Origin: Candidatus Hadarchaeum yellowstonense
GTDB taxonomy: Archaea; Hadarchaeota; Hadarchaeia; Hadarchaeales; Hadarchaeaceae
NCBI GenBank assembly: GCA_001515205.2
Contig: LQMQ01000047.1
Coordinates: 1-42,668 of the forward strand
Length of the DNA stretch: 42,668 bases
Reading direction: 5' to 3'
The translations under genes and the position numbers were made by a program. Position 1 is the stretch's first letter, and every line of letters starts with the position of its first letter. Below, piece after piece: positions 24,349 through 32,454 of the stretch. Under the pieces are notes generated by a model that saw only the letters and a list, made by a program, of their open reading frames with translations, was not told the DNA's origin and made no database searches.

Positions 24349-24379
24349 ACTTAAAGATTGGGCCACGTAATCAGGTTGG
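24349..24379 (+). promoter_or_regulatory. TATA box and ribosome binding site of leuC
   Basis: ACTTAAAGA (24349-24357) is about 30-40 bases before ATG 24388, and AGGTTGGG (24373-24380) provides the ribosome binding site. Confidence 0.4.
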
Positions 24380-24387
24380 GCAAGCTC

Positions 24388-25644
24388 ATGGCGATGACCA
24401 TTGCGGAGAAAATATTGGCCCGGGCGTCGGGGCGCCAGAGAGTGTCGCCGGGTGAGATAGTCGAGGCCAGAATTGATGTGGCGATGATCAATGACATCAC
24501 CGGCCCGATCACGGTGGAGGCTTTGGAGCAGATCGGGGTTGAGGAGGTCTGGGACCCCTCGAGGGTGGTCATCGTCTTGGATCATCAAGCCCCATCCACA
24601 TCAATCGAGGCCTCGCGGGAGCACAGCAAACTGCGCAGGTTTGCGGCTCAAAATAAAATTAGAAATTTTTTTGACGTTGGTGAGGGCATCTGCCACCAGG
24701 TGCTCCCCGAACGTGGTTTCGCGCTGCCCGGGGAGCTTGTCGTGGGGGCCGACTCTCACACCTGCACCTATGGGGCCTTCGGCTGTTTTGCCACCGGCAT
24801 CGGCTCCACCGACATGGCGGCTGTTTTTGCCACGGGAAAGCTGTGGTTTCGGGTTCCCGAGAGCATGCTCGTCAAGGTTGAGGGTAGACTTGGAAGGCGG
24901 GTCACCCCGAAGGATGCAATACTGAAGATGGTGGGGGACATCGGGGCCGATGGCGCCACTTACCGTTCCATTGAATTCTCCGGCAGCGGCATGAGCCGGA
25001 TAGGCATTGGCGGGAGGATGACGATGTGTAACATGGGGGTGGAGATGGGGGCGAAGACGGCGATTGTTCCAGCCGACGAAGTCACAGAGGCATACCTGAG
25101 GGGCAGGGCCAGGTGGAAATACAGGGCAGTTAACAGCGATCAAGGCGCGAGCTACGTTGAGGAGAGGGAGTATGATTTATCCCGGCTTGAACCCCAGGTG
25201 GCGCTGCCCCATAACGTGGACCGGGTGCGTCCGGTGCGGGAGGTGGCCGGGGTGAAGGTGGATCAGGCCTTTTTGGGCAGCTGCACCAACGGCAGGCTTG
25301 AGGACTTGATCGAGGCGGCAAAGATTTTGAAGGGCAGGAGGATAGCGCCTGGGGTGAGGATGCTCGTCGTTCCCGCTTCCCGTGAAATTTACCTGGAGGC
25401 GCTCAAGAAAGGAGTGCTGCAAAAGTTCGTGGAAGCGGGCGCCGTCGTCGGGTCACCATCCTGCGCGGCCTGCATGGGAGGACATATCGGAATCCTCGGC
25501 CCGGGTGAGGTCTGCATCTCCTCATCCAACAGAAATTTCCGTGGCCGCATGGGCAGCCCTGAGGCCGAGGTTTATCTGGGCTCGCCGGCCACCGTCGCCG
25601 CCTCGGCCTTGAAGGGGGAGATAACCGATCCGAGGGATGTCTGA
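24388..25644 (+). CDS. leuC: 3-isopropylmalate dehydratase large subunit (homoaconitase-type)
   Basis: Iron-sulfur isomerase subunit of the aconitase superfamily, about 418 residues, the shorter archaeal-type form. MTIAEKILARASG opens the protein. The cluster cysteines appear in FLGSCTNGRLEDLIEAA and in GSPSCAACMGGHIG; ADSHTCTYGAFGCFATGIGSTD is a further signature. The ORF-track start at 24358 is less likely than ATG 24388, which has AGGTTGGG upstream. It shares one base with leuD. Proteins of this type act on isopropylmalate, citramalate or homoaconitate; the ilv and leuB neighbours support isopropylmalate, but citramalate is not excluded. Confidence 0.93.
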   Translation: MAMTIAEKILARASGRQRVSPGEIVEARIDVAMINDITGPITVEALEQIGVEEVWDPSRVVIVLDHQAPSTSIEASREHSKLRRFAAQNKIRNFFDVGEGICHQVLPERGFALPGELVVGADSHTCTYGAFGCFATGIGSTDMAAVFATGKLWFRVPESMLVKVEGRLGRRVTPKDAILKMVGDIGADGATYRSIEFSGSGMSRIGIGGRMTMCNMGVEMGAKTAIVPADEVTEAYLRGRARWKYRAVNSDQGASYVEEREYDLSRLEPQVALPHNVDRVRPVREVAGVKVDQAFLGSCTNGRLEDLIEAAKILKGRRIAPGVRMLVVPASREIYLEALKKGVLQKFVEAGAVVGSPSCAACMGGHIGILGPGEVCISSSNRNFRGRMGSPEAEVYLGSPATVAASALKGEITDPRDV

Positions 25645-26156
25645 TGGCCAGGGCTTGGGTTTTCGGCGATAACATTTCAACCGATGACATCATCGCGGGG
25701 AGATACCTGGTTCAGCATGATCCCCGGGAGCTCGCGAAACACGTGATGGAGGCGGTGGACCCTGAGTTTGCTTCCAAGGTGCGGGCGGGGGACGTCATCG
25801 TGGCCGGGAGAAACTTTGGCTGCGGTTCAAGCCGGGAGCATGCACCGATGGCGCTGAAGGGTGCCGGGGTGGCCGCCGTTGTCGCCACATCCTTCGCCCG
25901 GATATTCTTCCGCAACGCGATAAATCAGGGCTTGCCGGTTTTGGTTTCAAAGGAGGCGAAGGAGGGCTTCAGGACCGGAGATGGCATCAGGGTGGACGTC
26001 AGCAGGGGTGAGGTGATTAACACCAGCACCGGAAAGGTCTACCGGGCCGAGCCACTCCCCGATTTCTTGATGGAGATCTTGCGGGCGGGAGGGCTGCTGC
26101 CCTATCTGAAGGAAATGAGGGGAAAGGAAGTCAGAAAAGGACAATCAGTTATTTAA
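25644..26156 (+). CDS. leuD: 3-isopropylmalate dehydratase small subunit
   Basis: Swivelling-domain partner of LeuC, 170 residues. [17 protein letters not shown] and [21 protein letters not shown] are the substrate-binding signatures, followed by [18 protein letters not shown]. The loop that discriminates substrates is [16 protein letters not shown] cannot assign specificity from it with confidence. The ATG overlaps the leuC stop by one base, so the two subunits are coupled. The end of the gene contains the TATA-like TTATTTAAG that probably serves leuB. Confidence 0.94.
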   Translation: MARAWVFGDNISTDDIIAGRYLVQHDPRELAKHVMEAVDPEFASKVRAGDVIVAGRNFGCGSSREHAPMALKGAGVAAVVATSFARIFFRNAINQGLPVLVSKEAKEGFRTGDGIRVDVSRGEVINTSTGKVYRAEPLPDFLMEILRAGGLLPYLKEMRGKEVRKGQSVI

Positions 26157-26157
26157 G
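26149..26157 (+). promoter_or_regulatory. TATA box upstream of the leuB-like gene
   Basis: TTATTTAAG overlaps the leuD stop and is about 40-47 bases before the TTG start of the dehydrogenase gene; GGGTGA lies in between, close to the start. Confidence 0.45.
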
Positions 26158-26195
26158 CTTAAGAAGTTCGGTGCCAAAATTGTTCGGGTGAAATT

Positions 26196-27326
26196 TTGAC
26201 CAGATACAGGATCGCGGTCATTCCTGGTGACGGCGTCGGCCCCGAGGTCATCCGGGAGGGCGTGAAGGTCCTCCGGGCTGCAGCCGATGCCGTTGGTGGC
26301 GTTGACCTGGACTTCGTGGAGTTCCCCTTCGGCGCCGAGCATTACCTGATGACGAAGGAGCTGATACCGGAAGAGGCGCTGAAGGAACTGTCCCGCTTTG
26401 ACGCGATCTACCTTGGAGCTCTGGGAGATCCCCGGGTTCCTCCGGGCGTCCTTGAACAGGGCATACTGCTCCGGTTGCGCTTTTACTTTGATCAGTACAT
26501 AAATCTGCGCCCCGTCAAGCTCTATCAAGGTGTCCCCTGTCCCCTGGTGGGGAAGGGACCGGAGCACGTGAACTTCTACGTGGTCCGGGAGAATACCGAG
26601 GACTTCTACGTGGCCCTGGGAGGCAGGGCCAGGGGCAGCTCCAGCGCTGAGCTGGATCTCCTCAGGTCGCTTTATGAGGCCAAGTTTAAACTGGACATCG
26701 ACGTCGACAGGGATGAGATCGCCTATCAGCTGGGGGTCATCAGCAGGAGGGGGGCGGAGAGGGTCATCCGCTACGCGTTTGAGCTGGCGCGGAGGAAGGG
26801 AAAAAGGCGCGTCACCTCGGTGGACAAGGCCAACGTCCTCACCCATGTCTACGGGCTCTGGCGAGAGGTCTTTGAGTCAGTTGCCCGGGATTATCCTGAA
26901 ATTGAAACCGAGTTTGCCTTTGTGGATGCAGTTTCCATGTGGTTCGTGAAGAATCCGGAATGGTATCAGGTGGTGGTGACGCCCAACATGTTTGGTGACA
27001 TCATCACCGACCTCGGGGCCATGATTCAAGGTGGTTTGGGTCTGGCGCCGGGAGGGAACATTAATCCCGACGGAGTGAGCATGTTTGAGCCCATCCATGG
27101 GTCGGCTCCCAAGCATGCGGGAAAAAATGTGGCCAACCCGATCGCCACCATTTTGGCCGGGCAGATGATGCTGGAAGAGCTGGGGGAAAAGAGGGCGGCG
27201 GATGTCGTCGAAGAAGCGGTTGCCGCGGTGCTCCGGGAGGGCAAGGTCAGGACATATGATCTGGGGGGAAAATCGAGCACCTCAGAAGTCGGCGATGAAG
27301 TGGTGCGAAAGATAGAAAACAAGTAG
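26196..27326 (+). CDS. leuB: Isopropylmalate dehydrogenase-family enzyme (LeuB-like)
   Basis: NAD-dependent beta-decarboxylating dehydrogenase, 376 residues. [18 protein letters not shown] opens the fold; substrate-binding arginines are in [19 protein letters not shown], and [44 protein letters not shown] and [13 protein letters not shown] follow in order. Context (ilv genes and leuCD) argues for 3-isopropylmalate. However, [18 protein letters not shown] and the 376-residue length look closer to the tartrate/D-malate dehydrogenase-like branch than to short archaeal LeuB. The TTG start follows GGGTGA. leuA was not found nearby. Confidence 0.85.
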   Translation: MTRYRIAVIPGDGVGPEVIREGVKVLRAAADAVGGVDLDFVEFPFGAEHYLMTKELIPEEALKELSRFDAIYLGALGDPRVPPGVLEQGILLRLRFYFDQYINLRPVKLYQGVPCPLVGKGPEHVNFYVVRENTEDFYVALGGRARGSSSAELDLLRSLYEAKFKLDIDVDRDEIAYQLGVISRRGAERVIRYAFELARRKGKRRVTSVDKANVLTHVYGLWREVFESVARDYPEIETEFAFVDAVSMWFVKNPEWYQVVVTPNMFGDIITDLGAMIQGGLGLAPGGNINPDGVSMFEPIHGSAPKHAGKNVANPIATILAGQMMLEELGEKRAADVVEEAVAAVLREGKVRTYDLGGKSSTSEVGDEVVRKIENK

Positions 27327-27358
27327 CCTTGGTTTCCACCGGTCTGATGGTGCGCCGA

Positions 27359-27367
27359 TTATATTAA
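27359..27367 (+). promoter_or_regulatory. TATA box of ubiX
   Basis: TTATATTAA lies about 28-36 bases before the ATG of ubiX, and GTGAGGAAAG between them provides a ribosome binding site. Confidence 0.5.
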
Positions 27368-27394
27368 CATGACAGAGATAATAGTGAGGAAAGC

Positions 27395-27958
27395 ATGCGC
27401 CTGTTGATTGCCATAACCGGGGCGAGCGGTGCCCCCTACGGTTTGAGGTTGCTGGAGGCTTGCCGGGACTTGGGGGTGGAGACGGAACTGATCATCTCCA
27501 GAAACGCTGAAAAAATTCTGGAGCTGGAGCTGGAAAAAACCGCCGCGGATCTGGAGAGACTGGCCACGCGGAGTTATTCCCCCGATGATCTGGAGGCGCC
27601 ACCGGCGAGCGGGTCTTACCCGGTCGACGGCATGGTGGTGATCCCCTGCAGCATGAAGACCCTTGGCGAGATTGCCAACGGGATCTCCCAGAACCTGATC
27701 ACCCGGGCGGCCGACGTGATTCTCAAGCAGAACCGCACCTTGGTGCTGGTGCCGCGGGAAACCCCCTTAAATCTGATTCATCTTGAAAACATGGTGAAGC
27801 TGAAGCGGGCAGGGGCAATCATCCTGCCCCCCGCCCCGGCATTTTACATCAGGCCCAAGAGGATATCGGATCTGGTGGACTTCATCGTGGGGCGGGTTCT
27901 GGAGATGTTTGGAATTGAGCACCACCTCTATCCCCGGTGGGCCGGGCCGGGCGAGTGA
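27395..27958 (+). CDS. ubiX: Flavin prenyltransferase UbiX
   Basis: Makes prenylated FMN, the cofactor of UbiD-type decarboxylases. 187 residues. The flavin-binding start is LIAITGASGAPYGLRLLE, PCSMKTLGEIANGISQNLITRAADV holds the conserved S-M-K region, and VPRETPLNLIHLENMVKL plus PPAPAFYIRPKRISDLVDF are family signatures. No ubiD gene is in the window, so its client enzyme lies elsewhere. Its last part is overlapped by the long form of the next ORF, but the better start of that gene lies beyond the ubiX stop. Confidence 0.94.
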   Translation: MRLLIAITGASGAPYGLRLLEACRDLGVETELIISRNAEKILELELEKTAADLERLATRSYSPDDLEAPPASGSYPVDGMVVIPCSMKTLGEIANGISQNLITRAADVILKQNRTLVLVPRETPLNLIHLENMVKLKRAGAIILPPAPAFYIRPKRISDLVDFIVGRVLEMFGIEHHLYPRWAGPGE

Positions 27959-27981
27959 TCGGCTCTGGTCGAGGTGATTTG

Positions 27982-29154
27982 ATGGGGTCAAAGCTGCCCC
28001 CGATCAGAAAGTTTGAGTGCATGGAATGCAAGTATGTTGATTACAGGATGTCCACCCGCGAGGTCGGCGAGACAGTACCTGGCGATTGTCCCAGATGTGG
28101 TGGCAACCTGCAGGTAACCGCGGTGGGTGCCCCGGACTGGCTGATCAGGCCGCTGGAGCTGGTTGCGCAAAAATTTGACATTTTGGATGTGGTGGCGCGC
28201 CCGGACAGGATTGAGCTGGAGGTCTCATCAAGAAAATTTCCCACGGCCTTCCGCTATCTCCTGAAGGCATTTGGAGGGGAGAATTATCTCCCGGTGATGC
28301 GGGAGCAGGAGGGTGAGCTGAGGCTCACGCTCGTCAGGCGCCAGGAGGTCCGGGCGGGCAGTGTTCTGGTGAATGTTGTCCTCTTCCTTGCCACCGTGGC
28401 GTCAACTTTTGTGGCGGGTTATTATCTCTTTGACGGCTCCATCGCCAGCGCGGCACTTTTTTCCGCCTCGCTGATGCTAATGCTGGTGGCCCACGAGCTG
28501 GGTCACAAGATATCGGCCTGGCACAACGGGGTGGTTTCCACCTTGCCCTACTTCATTCCCGCTCCTCCTCCCTTCCCCCTGGGAACCCTCGGCGCGGTCA
28601 TCAACATCAAGAGCCCCATTCCAACCAAGGAGGCCTTGGTGGAGATGGGCGCCTCCGGGCCAATCACCGGCTTCGCTCTTTCCGTGGTGATTACTTTCAT
28701 CGGGCTGACCTTTTTGAGCCCGGGGGGGCTGGAGGTACCCCTGCCTTTTGTGCCTGTGATGTTTGGCCTGCTGCAGCTACTGACCCTGGGCCGGGTCACC
28801 GCCACCTTTGCGCTAAACCCCCTGACCTTTGCCGGCTGGGTGGTGATGCTGTTGACGATGTTTAACATGATTCCCGTGGGGCAGCTTGACGGGGGGCACA
28901 TCGCCCGGGCGGTCTTGGGCCGGCAGCGCCATTTTCTGCTGACGCGGGTGCTGGGCTTTTCGCTGCTGTTTCTGGGTCTGGCCTTTCCCGATCTACCGAT
29001 CTTCTTCATCTGGGGACTGTTAATACTGCTCTTTTTCAGGGGCTACCACCCCGGAGCTCTGGATGATGTCTCGCCGCTGTCATTGCGGCACAAGGCTTTG
29101 GCGGCGGTGGCGCTGGTTGTTTTTATCCTCTGCCTGCCCATTCCTTTAATGTAG
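27982..29154 (+). CDS. Site-2-protease-type M50 metalloprotease with N-terminal zinc ribbon
   Basis: Intramembrane zinc protease, about 390 residues. The N-terminus is a zinc ribbon (Cys13, Cys16, Cys36, Cys39: FECMECKYVDY and GDCPRCGG), followed by a soluble region to about 125, then several membrane helices. The catalytic HExxH is MLVAHELGHKISAWH (His171, Glu172, His175) and the third ligand is in GQLDGGHIARAV. No PDZ domain is seen. The ATG at 27982 has GAGGTGATTT before it; the ORF-track start at 27937 lies inside ubiX. M50 proteases usually release membrane-bound regulators; the substrate here is unknown. The ribbon may bind a partner. Confidence 0.9.
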   Translation: MGSKLPPIRKFECMECKYVDYRMSTREVGETVPGDCPRCGGNLQVTAVGAPDWLIRPLELVAQKFDILDVVARPDRIELEVSSRKFPTAFRYLLKAFGGENYLPVMREQEGELRLTLVRRQEVRAGSVLVNVVLFLATVASTFVAGYYLFDGSIASAALFSASLMLMLVAHELGHKISAWHNGVVSTLPYFIPAPPPFPLGTLGAVINIKSPIPTKEALVEMGASGPITGFALSVVITFIGLTFLSPGGLEVPLPFVPVMFGLLQLLTLGRVTATFALNPLTFAGWVVMLLTMFNMIPVGQLDGGHIARAVLGRQRHFLLTRVLGFSLLFLGLAFPDLPIFFIWGLLILLFFRGYHPGALDDVSPLSLRHKALAAVALVVFILCLPIPLM

Positions 29155-29200
29155 GCGATGACTACATAGAGTTGAGAGAAAAATCAGCCATGGTGTGCGG

Positions 29201-29791
29201 GTGAGGGGAAAGTTCATCAGCGTCGAGGGGCTTGATGGCTGCGGAAAGAGCACCCAGGTGAGGCTTCTCGCCCGCTGGTTGCGGCGCATGGGCCACGAGG
29301 TCGTGGTCACCGAAGAGCCAACCGATGGGCTGATAGGCAGAATCATCCGGATGGTGGTGGCCGGAGGCTTCAAGGTGCCAGTGGCCGCCGAGGCACTTCT
29401 CTTCGCCGCCGACAGGCTGCACCATGTTGAACGGGTGATAGCACCGGCGGTTAGTTCAGGCAAAGTTGTCATCTCCGACAGGTACATTGCCTCTTCCCTC
29501 GCCTATCAATCGGCTCGCGGCCTTCCCCTCAGGTGGGTGATGAAGATAAACGAGATGGCTCCGGAACCAGACCTGATGATATTGATCGATGTTCCCGCCG
29601 AAGTTACAGCGGGGAGGATAAACCGTTCACGCAGGCCGGATGGGTTCGAGAGGGATCTTGAGCTTCAGAAAAAGGTCAGACAGGTCTACTTGAACATTGC
29701 CCGGCGGTATAAAATGAAAGTGATTGACGGCAACCGCCCCGTCGACGAGGTGCAGGAGGACATCAGGAGATGGGTGAAGAGGCTACTGTGA
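29201..29791 (+). CDS. tmk: Thymidylate kinase
   Basis: Phosphorylates dTMP to dTDP. About 196 residues. P-loop FISVEGLDGCGKSTQV, the DR motif VISDRYIASSLAYQSARG and the lid arginines in GRINRSRRPDGFERD are present. Starts at 29195 (GTG) and 29201 (GTG) are both possible; the second gives the common family N-terminus MRGKFI and is better spaced from GGTG upstream. It follows the M50 gene with about 45 bases between and faces the HD-domain gene tail to tail. Confidence 0.93.
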   Translation: MRGKFISVEGLDGCGKSTQVRLLARWLRRMGHEVVVTEEPTDGLIGRIIRMVVAGGFKVPVAAEALLFAADRLHHVERVIAPAVSSGKVVISDRYIASSLAYQSARGLPLRWVMKINEMAPEPDLMILIDVPAEVTAGRINRSRRPDGFERDLELQKKVRQVYLNIARRYKMKVIDGNRPVDEVQEDIRRWVKRLL

Positions 29792-29815
29792 CCAGAAATG
29801 GCCACTTGCCTCCAG

Positions 29816-31123
29816 CTACATGTTTATCTGGGCTGAGAAGGGCAGGGTTTTGAAGACTTCGCTCGCGGCCCTTTCGACTTTCGTTCGATTTTCTGGGCTG
29901 GTGTAAACGCGGATGATATCGACGTATCCCTTCAACACATTGATCAGTCGCGAGTATCGGGAGAGCTGCACGAGTTCCTTTTTCCCGCCGCTGTTGGTGG
30001 TGAAGACGGGGATCTCCATCGGGTCTATCTCCCGCGGGTAATAGGGGATGGAGTCCAAGGTGGGCACGTCCACCACAACCTCGTCGCTGTCTACCCCCGC
30101 CAACTTGGCGATCTCCTCCTCCTTCTGGTGCCTGACGTTTTTGTCGCCCAGCAGCCTTGCCACGTAGGCATCCTTGATGTGAACATCTCTCTGGTAGGCG
30201 ACCTTCAGAAGTTCTCGGTTGTCCAGCTTTCTCATTATTTCCTTGGCCTTTTCGGCCCGCCGGCGCTTCTCCGGTTCCTTGCAGGTGGTCGGGTCCAGCT
30301 CCCTCATTTTGGTCGCCACGTAGCCATCGTCCATCTTTAGAAAATCTTCAACGCTGGCGAAGGAGGTCAGGCCGATCAGCTCGTCGGCGTGGTCCATTGC
30401 CTTGTGAAGGAGGATCTCCGCCGCCCTGACGGCGTGGTGATAGTAGACGGCGAGGAACATCTCATATCGGGCTATCATGAATGCCTCAAGGGCGTAGAGC
30501 GCCTTGAGATCGATGGCGATGTCTTCCCCGCAGACATCCATCGCCTGGATGAGCCTGTTTATATCGATGCGCCCGTATTCGACTCCGGTGTAGTAGGAAT
30601 CCCGAACCAGAAAGTCCAGTTTATCAGCATCAACCTGGCTGGCGGTGATCTGGTGCAGATAGGTTTTCCCGCCCGTTCTCTTTCCAAAGGCAAGCTCAAT
30701 GATTTCATCCGGCCTATAGCCGCTCTCCTTCAGGGCATCGGCAAGCTCGCTCTCCTTCACAATTCTGGCCCCCATTTGCTCATGGTTGATGCCGAGTTTT
30801 TGCACGATGAGTTCCTCGTAGGAGTGCGAGAAGGGGCCATGGCCGATATCGTGCAGGAGGCTGGCGAGCCTGACGAGTTGCCATTCGTCTTCGGAGATTT
30901 CCACGCTTTTTTTCAAAGAGTCGGCAATCTGGCCGGCCACGTGCATGGCACCGAGAGAGTGGGAGAATCGGGTGTGCTCGCCGCCGGGGTATACCAGTGA
31001 TGCGATCGAAAGCTGCTTTATCCCGCGCAAACGCTGAACGGGCCAAGTGTCTATTATCCGGCGCTCCACATCGGTTATGCCGATGTAGCCGTGGATCGGG
31101 TCGCGGATGTATTTGATCATCAT
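29816..31123 (-). CDS. HD-domain phosphohydrolase (SAMHD1/dGTPase-like)
   Basis: 435-residue metal-dependent phosphohydrolase of the COG1078 type. MIKYIRDPIHGYIGIT opens the protein; RFSHSLGAMHVAG and LLHDIGHGPFSHSYE supply the HD-domain metal ligands, and ASQVDADKLDFLVRDSYYTGV holds the later aspartate. Relatives cleave dNTPs or other nucleotides; the natural substrate is not decidable here, though the neighbour tmk is also in deoxynucleotide metabolism. A TATA-like CTAAATAG about 25-30 bases upstream suggests leaderless start at ATG 31123; the ORF-track TTG is two codons earlier. Confidence 0.9.
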   Translation of the reverse strand: MMIKYIRDPIHGYIGITDVERRIIDTWPVQRLRGIKQLSIASLVYPGGEHTRFSHSLGAMHVAGQIADSLKKSVEISEDEWQLVRLASLLHDIGHGPFSHSYEELIVQKLGINHEQMGARIVKESELADALKESGYRPDEIIELAFGKRTGGKTYLHQITASQVDADKLDFLVRDSYYTGVEYGRIDINRLIQAMDVCGEDIAIDLKALYALEAFMIARYEMFLAVYYHHAVRAAEILLHKAMDHADELIGLTSFASVEDFLKMDDGYVATKMRELDPTTCKEPEKRRRAEKAKEIMRKLDNRELLKVAYQRDVHIKDAYVARLLGDKNVRHQKEEEIAKLAGVDSDEVVVDVPTLDSIPYYPREIDPMEIPVFTTNSGGKKELVQLSRYSRLINVLKGYVDIIRVYTSPENRTKVERAASEVFKTLPFSAQINM

Positions 31124-31241
31124 ACGCAATCCACTCTGTACCTAGATCTATTTAGCTCTCTCTAAAATTGCGCCAGAAAAAAGCCCATTTTTCACGAATT
31201 CGAGCACCTCGGTAATTCAACGCCAAAATTTGGAGGGGAAA

Positions 31242-31307
31242 TTGTCTGCGGTGCTGGAGGCCAAGGAGGTTGTTTCGGAGTCAGTCACACCACTGGCATT
31301 ATTTTGA
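31242..31307 (+). CDS. Possible 21-codon ORF or gene fragment
   Basis: In the 240-base gap between the HD gene and the nucleotidyltransferase gene, a TTG preceded by GGAGGGGAAA begins a short frame (MSAVLEAKEVVSESVTPLAL...) ending in TGA. The ribosome binding site is one of the strongest in the window and the peptide looks natural. It may be the N-terminal remnant of a lost gene, a small peptide, or chance. No other feature was seen in this gap. Confidence 0.2.
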   Translation: MSAVLEAKEVVSESVTPLALF

Positions 31308-31367
31308 TTGCCGTCTTCAATGGGCGATTCTGGATCGAAAACCGAAATTAATTAATTGTCGGGGCCG

Positions 31368-32384
31368 TTATCCCCTTTCCCCATATCTTTCAAAAACTGA
31401 GATGAAAATGAGGTCTTTATCTTGAACGTTGTACACCCGGTGGAACTCGTTGGGCGCGATCGTCACTACATCCTTCTCCCTCACGCGGCGTCGCCTTCCA
31501 TCGGTTTCGATCTCCCCCTCTCCCTCCACAAAGAAGTAGACCTCTCCAACGGGGTGAGAATGTCCGGTGGTCTGTTTTCCGGCGTGCAGGATGGTGATGG
31601 AAAGCACTAGATTTTCGTCGACGCCCCTGTCGCAGACGATGTAGCGTTCATCGTTCTTTATCACCCGGGCCTCGCGGAAGGCCTGGAGATAGCTCTTGTG
31701 CGAGACATCATACCACTCACCGTTGAACAGGTACCCCTTGACTTTTTCTCCCCTCTCCATGAGGTGCTGTATGAAGAACCCCGGAGCATCCCGTTTTGAA
31801 TTCCTGCAGAAATCTCCGAGGATTGGAAAGATGCGCTTGGGGAAAAGGTAAACACCGGTGCTCACGTAATTGCTCAACGGCGGCTTGACCTTTTCCTTGA
31901 AGTCGGTGAAGAAAAAGCTGTTGGCGGGCGGGGGGTAACCATCGCTGCCCTCAAACTTGACCGTGGCCATTTCCTCGGGATTCATCTCGGGGTTCTGCCC
32001 CACGTAATATACCCCCACCAGCGGCTCTCCGGTGTAGCTCGAAATGAATCCCTCAAAACCCGAGGAGAAGTAGTTGTCGGCGCAGACCACCATCAGATCT
32101 TCATCGATTTTCAGCTCTCTGATGGCGTTCCAGATCGAGGAGACGGCCCCCAGTTTCTGCTCCTCGGCCATCGCCTCCTCGACGATGACTTTTTCATAGC
32201 CGGAAAAAAACCGGGCAAATTTTTTGTTGGTCGTGATGATGGGCTCCAGGTTCACCGCGCGGATCTTTTGGAGCAAATGGTTCAGGATGGTGTCTCCCCG
32301 TTCCATGATCATCGCCTTGGGCAGCAGTTCCCCGATGGTGCCCAGCCTTCTGGCAAATCCGCCGGCGAGAATCAAGGCCTTCAT
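31368..32384 (-). CDS. Sugar nucleotidyltransferase fused to a C-terminal cupin
   Basis: 338 residues. The N-terminal 240 are a sugar-phosphate nucleotidyltransferase: MKALILAGGFARRLGTIGELLPKAM is the nucleotide-binding signature, VVCADNYF the metal aspartate region, and STGVYLFPKRIF and GEWYDVSHKSYLQAF fit the sugar-binding end. The last 80 are a cupin with metal-binding pattern GHSHPVGEVYFFVEG (His275, His277, Glu281) and EFHRVYN (His315). A similar order occurs in type II mannose-phosphate guanylyltransferase/isomerases, but the N-domain here looks like the glucose-1-phosphate thymidylyl/uridylyl type. A cupin isomerase step could be coupled to activation. ATG 32384 is preferred over 32402 because homologues begin at MKALIL. 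Confidence 0.85.
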   Translation of the reverse strand: MKALILAGGFARRLGTIGELLPKAMIMERGDTILNHLLQKIRAVNLEPIITTNKKFARFFSGYEKVIVEEAMAEEQKLGAVSSIWNAIRELKIDEDLMVVCADNYFSSGFEGFISSYTGEPLVGVYYVGQNPEMNPEEMATVKFEGSDGYPPPANSFFFTDFKEKVKPPLSNYVSTGVYLFPKRIFPILGDFCRNSKRDAPGFFIQHLMERGEKVKGYLFNGEWYDVSHKSYLQAFREARVIKNDERYIVCDRGVDENLVLSITILHAGKQTTGHSHPVGEVYFFVEGEGEIETDGRRRRVREKDVVTIAPNEFHRVYNVQDKDLIFISVFERYGERG

Positions 32385-32413
32385 CTCAGTACCGGGAAAC
32401 ATTTAGTTGCTAT

Positions 32414-32423
32414 CTTTATTTAT
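32414..32423. promoter_or_regulatory. AT-rich divergent promoter of the nucleotidyltransferase gene and srp54
   Basis: CTTTATTTAT lies about 30-40 bases from both starts (ATG 32384 on minus, ATG 32455 on plus), so it can act as TATA box for either or both. Confidence 0.45.
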
Positions 32424-32454
32424 CTTTCATGAGAGACATTAGAGAAGTGAGCCA

